A stretch of 64,000 bases of DNA, taken from positions 56,908-120,907 of the forward strand of contig JAOPXK010000129.1 of assembly GCA_025965195.1 (NCBI GenBank), in the 5' to 3' direction. How positions within the stretch are numbered: the stretch's first letter is position 1; every line of letters begins with the position of its first letter. The notes under the pieces are model-generated. The model was not told where the DNA came from and made no database searches. It saw nothing but the letters and a program-made list of their open reading frames with translations. The DNA comes from Marmoricola sp. (GTDB taxonomy: Bacteria > Actinomycetota > Actinomycetes > Propionibacteriales > Nocardioidaceae). Positions 62,276 through 64,000 of this stretch are shown here, in pieces. A program made the translations under genes and the position numbers.

Positions 62276-62992
62276 CCGCCTGTGAAAACGCCGGGCCAAC
62301 GCGATCAGCGCGAGCACACCGAGCACTCCCGCGATCTGTTTGCCATAGGCCTTGAGCAGCACCGGGATGACGGTCGCACCGAGGTCGAGCGCGTCGTCCG
62401 CGGCCGGCGGCGGCTGGGTCTGGACCCGCGGGGCGGGCTGCTCGGCTGGAGCGGCATGACGCGGAGCCGCCTCGGCCTCGCCACTGACAGGGGCCTGCGC
62501 GACTACTGCCTCCGGTTCGGGTTCGGCAATCGGCTCGGCCACCGGTTGAGGGGCACCGACCTTCGTCTTGAGGCACGCGACGAACTGGTCGAGCAGCTTG
62601 TCACTGACGTCCTGCATCACGCCGCGGCCGAACTGTGCCGGCTTGCCGGTGATGTTCAGGTCGGTGAGCACCTGCACAGCGGTCTCGGCACCGGCTTCGG
62701 TGAGCGTCGCGGTGACCAGCGCTCCCGCCGTACCGTTGCCGCGCTTGTCCTTGCCCTTGGCCTCGATCTTGAAGACGTGCGTGGCCTCGTCCTTCTCAAG
62801 GAACGTGCCGGACCCGTTGTAGACAAGGGCGATCGGACCGAGCTTGACCTTGCACGAGCCCTGGAAGGTGTCGCCCTCAACCGAGGTCACCGTCGCGCCG
62901 GGGAAGCAGCCGGCAACCGACTCGATGTCGTTGAACGCCTGCCAGGTCTCCTCGATCGTCGCCGGGACGGTGAACTCGTGCCTCAGATCCAC
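62273..62992 (-). CDS. coxG: CoxG-family (SRPBCC) protein
   Basis: 239 residues. Residues 1-145 form a START-like SRPBCC domain as in CoxG (MDLRHEFTVPATIEETWQAF, FQGSCKVKLGPI, AGALVTATLTEAGAETAVQV). Then follows an acidic/Pro-rich linker and a C-terminal membrane helix (LLKAYGKQIAGVLGVLALIA) with a basic tail. CoxG anchors or matures CO dehydrogenase at the membrane. Located 4 bp downstream of the coxM-type gene, in the same operon. Confidence 0.9.
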   Translation of the reverse strand: MDLRHEFTVPATIEETWQAFNDIESVAGCFPGATVTSVEGDTFQGSCKVKLGPIALVYNGSGTFLEKDEATHVFKIEAKGKDKRGNGTAGALVTATLTEAGAETAVQVLTDLNITGKPAQFGRGVMQDVSDKLLDQFVACLKTKVGAPQPVAEPIAEPEPEAVVAQAPVSGEAEAAPRHAAPAEQPAPRVQTQPPPAADDALDLGATVIPVLLKAYGKQIAGVLGVLALIALARRFHRR

Positions 62993-62996
62993 GCGC

Positions 62997-63851
62997 TCAC
63001 ACCCCCGCAGCCGCGAGCACGGCCCGCCGGGTCAGCACGGTGGCGAGGTGCTTGCGGTAGTCGGAGTCCCCGTTGAGGTCGGAGGGCGGGTTCGTCCCTT
63101 CGGCGGCCGCCGCGGCGGCACGTCGTACGGCGTCATCGGTGGCCGGCTGTCCGACAAGAGCCTGCTCGACCGCGGTCGCCCGGAGCGGCGTCGAACCCAT
63201 GTTGGTCAGCCCGATCCGGGCTTCGGAGATCGTGCCCCCGTCCGCCTTGACGGTCGCCGCGACCGCCACGATCGGCCACTGGTGCGCGACCCTGACGAAC
63301 TTCTCGTAGTGCGCGCCCCAGCCGGTGTGCTTGGGGATCCGGACCTCGGTCAGGATCTCGCCCTCGCCGATCGCGGTGGTGAAGAGGTCGTCGAAGAAGT
63401 CCTCGGCTGCGACCGTTCGGGAGCCACCACCCGAGGCGATCACGAACTGCGCACCCAGCGCCAGCGCGGGCGCGCCGAGGTCACCGGCGGGGTCGGCGTG
63501 CGCGAGCGCTCCGCCGAAGGTGCCGCGGTGCCGGACCTGGGCATCGGCCAGGTGCTCGACCGCCTTGGTGATCAGCAACGCGTGCTGAGCCACCAGGGCA
63601 TTGGAGCCGACGTCGGCGTGCGTGGTCATCGCTCCGATCACCAGCGCGTCACCGTCCTCGCGGATGCCGCGCAGCGCCTCGATCCGGCCGATGTCGATAA
63701 TGAACTCGGGCGCGTTGAGCCGCATTCGCAACACCGGCAGCAGGCTTTGCCCACCGGCGATGATCTTGGCCTCGTCACCGTGCTCGGCCAGCGCGGCCAG
63801 GGCTTCTTCCACCGTGGCCGGGGCCAGGTACTCGAACTGGGCGGGGATCAC
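62997..63851 (-). CDS. coxM: CO/xanthine dehydrogenase FAD-binding subunit (CoxM-like)
   Basis: 284 residues, FAD subunit of the molybdenum hydroxylase family: AKIIAGGQSLLPVLRMRL and GTFGGALAHADPAGDL are its two FAD motifs. Works with CoxL and CoxS in aerobic CO oxidation or a related aldehyde/purine hydroxylation. GTG 63851 overlaps the stop of the upstream CoxL-type gene by 4 bp. No coxS is between, so it must lie upstream of the window edge if present. Confidence 0.9.
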   Translation of the reverse strand: MIPAQFEYLAPATVEEALAALAEHGDEAKIIAGGQSLLPVLRMRLNAPEFIIDIGRIEALRGIREDGDALVIGAMTTHADVGSNALVAQHALLITKAVEHLADAQVRHRGTFGGALAHADPAGDLGAPALALGAQFVIASGGGSRTVAAEDFFDDLFTTAIGEGEILTEVRIPKHTGWGAHYEKFVRVAHQWPIVAVAATVKADGGTISEARIGLTNMGSTPLRATAVEQALVGQPATDDAVRRAAAAAAEGTNPPSDLNGDSDYRKHLATVLTRRAVLAAAGV

Positions 63852-64000
63852 TGGTCTGCTCCTTCCGCACCTGCGGTGCGATCCGCGGTGTCCGCGGCGT
63901 CGAAGTGCGGCGCCGCTGCGCCGGGAGTCGGCTCCGCGCCACTCCCGCCGGCGTCGTTGATTGCCTTCCAGACCCGTGCCGGGGTGCACGGCATCTGCAC
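63848..64000 (-). CDS. coxL: CO dehydrogenase large subunit (CoxL-like), C-terminal fragment
   Basis: Only the last 50 codons are inside the window. VQMPCTPARVWKAIND matches the end of the CoxL / molybdopterin-hydroxylase large subunit domain, followed by an Ala/Gly/Pro-rich tail. The active-site loop that separates form I from form II CO dehydrogenases is beyond the edge, so true CO oxidation cannot be confirmed. Overlaps coxM by 4 bp. Confidence 0.7.
   Translation of the reverse strand: MQMPCTPARVWKAINDAGGSGAEPTPGAAAPHFDAADTADRTAGAEGADQ

Overview
High-GC, very densely coded chromosomal DNA (no gap over about 200 bases) with many GTG/TTG starts and chains of ATGA/GTGA overlaps between consecutive genes. 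Gene content (XPB helicase with its Rv0862c-type partner, DUF2530, DUF3027, an extended cold-shock protein, HelD/HelR, SigK/RskA, a TCGAAC-N4-GTTCGA LexA box) points to an actinobacterium; the flavour is Nocardioidaceae (Nocardioides-like), which is an inference. No rRNA, tRNA, CRISPR array or recognisable transposase was found. Almost everything is core or near-core chromosome.

Layout. 1-3742: a TetR-controlled heterodimeric ABC exporter pair, the second subunit cut by the left edge. 3828-11484: bestrophin-like membrane protein, pdxH, citrate synthase, DedA protein, a LuxR-type two-component pair divergent from a two-gene ABC exporter, and a GNAT enzyme. 11595-17107: serC, macro-domain protein, two hexapeptide-repeat acetyltransferases and an ACP / AMP-ligase / ketoreductase cassette. 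17111-29271: a secreted anchored propeller-like protein, a methyltransferase, an MFS-MarR pair, a DUF559-type gene framed by inverted arrays of 32-bp period, an AzgA-type purine permease, DUF2530, DUF3027, MFS, alpha/beta hydrolase, cold-shock protein and a HAD-LarE fusion.

29325-45626: DUF885 protein, acyl-CoA ligase, TetR with divergent DHA2 exporter, an ABC exporter, the helicase-associated protein and XPB helicase separated by a self-contained GntR-ABC module, an isochorismatase-type hydrolase, a second DHA2 exporter and MarR. 46141-52966: a SigK-RskA operon feeding lipid-modifying genes: an FAD oxidoreductase fused to DUF1365, two cyclopropane-synthase-type methyltransferases and a DUF1295 reductase. 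This matches the Mycobacterium tuberculosis rv0449c-rv0444c set, but with a fusion, a duplicated methyltransferase and short in-frame repeat insertions in three successive genes.

53248-64000: a secreted TAP-type hydrolase, a HelD/HelR-like RNA polymerase-associated ATPase, an HD hydrolase, DUF4031, CutC, a small zinc-ligand protein, a UTRA-type GntR divergent from an MFS, an AlkB-type DNA dealkylase with a perfect SOS box, a long perfect inverted repeat, and the coxG-coxM-coxL end of a CO-dehydrogenase-type operon running off the right edge.

Local regulation is unusually readable: palindromic operators lie at several TetR/MarR/GntR starts and help decide those starts. The points most worth following up are the SigK lipid operon, the 40-bp in-frame repeat family, and the array-framed DUF559 gene.
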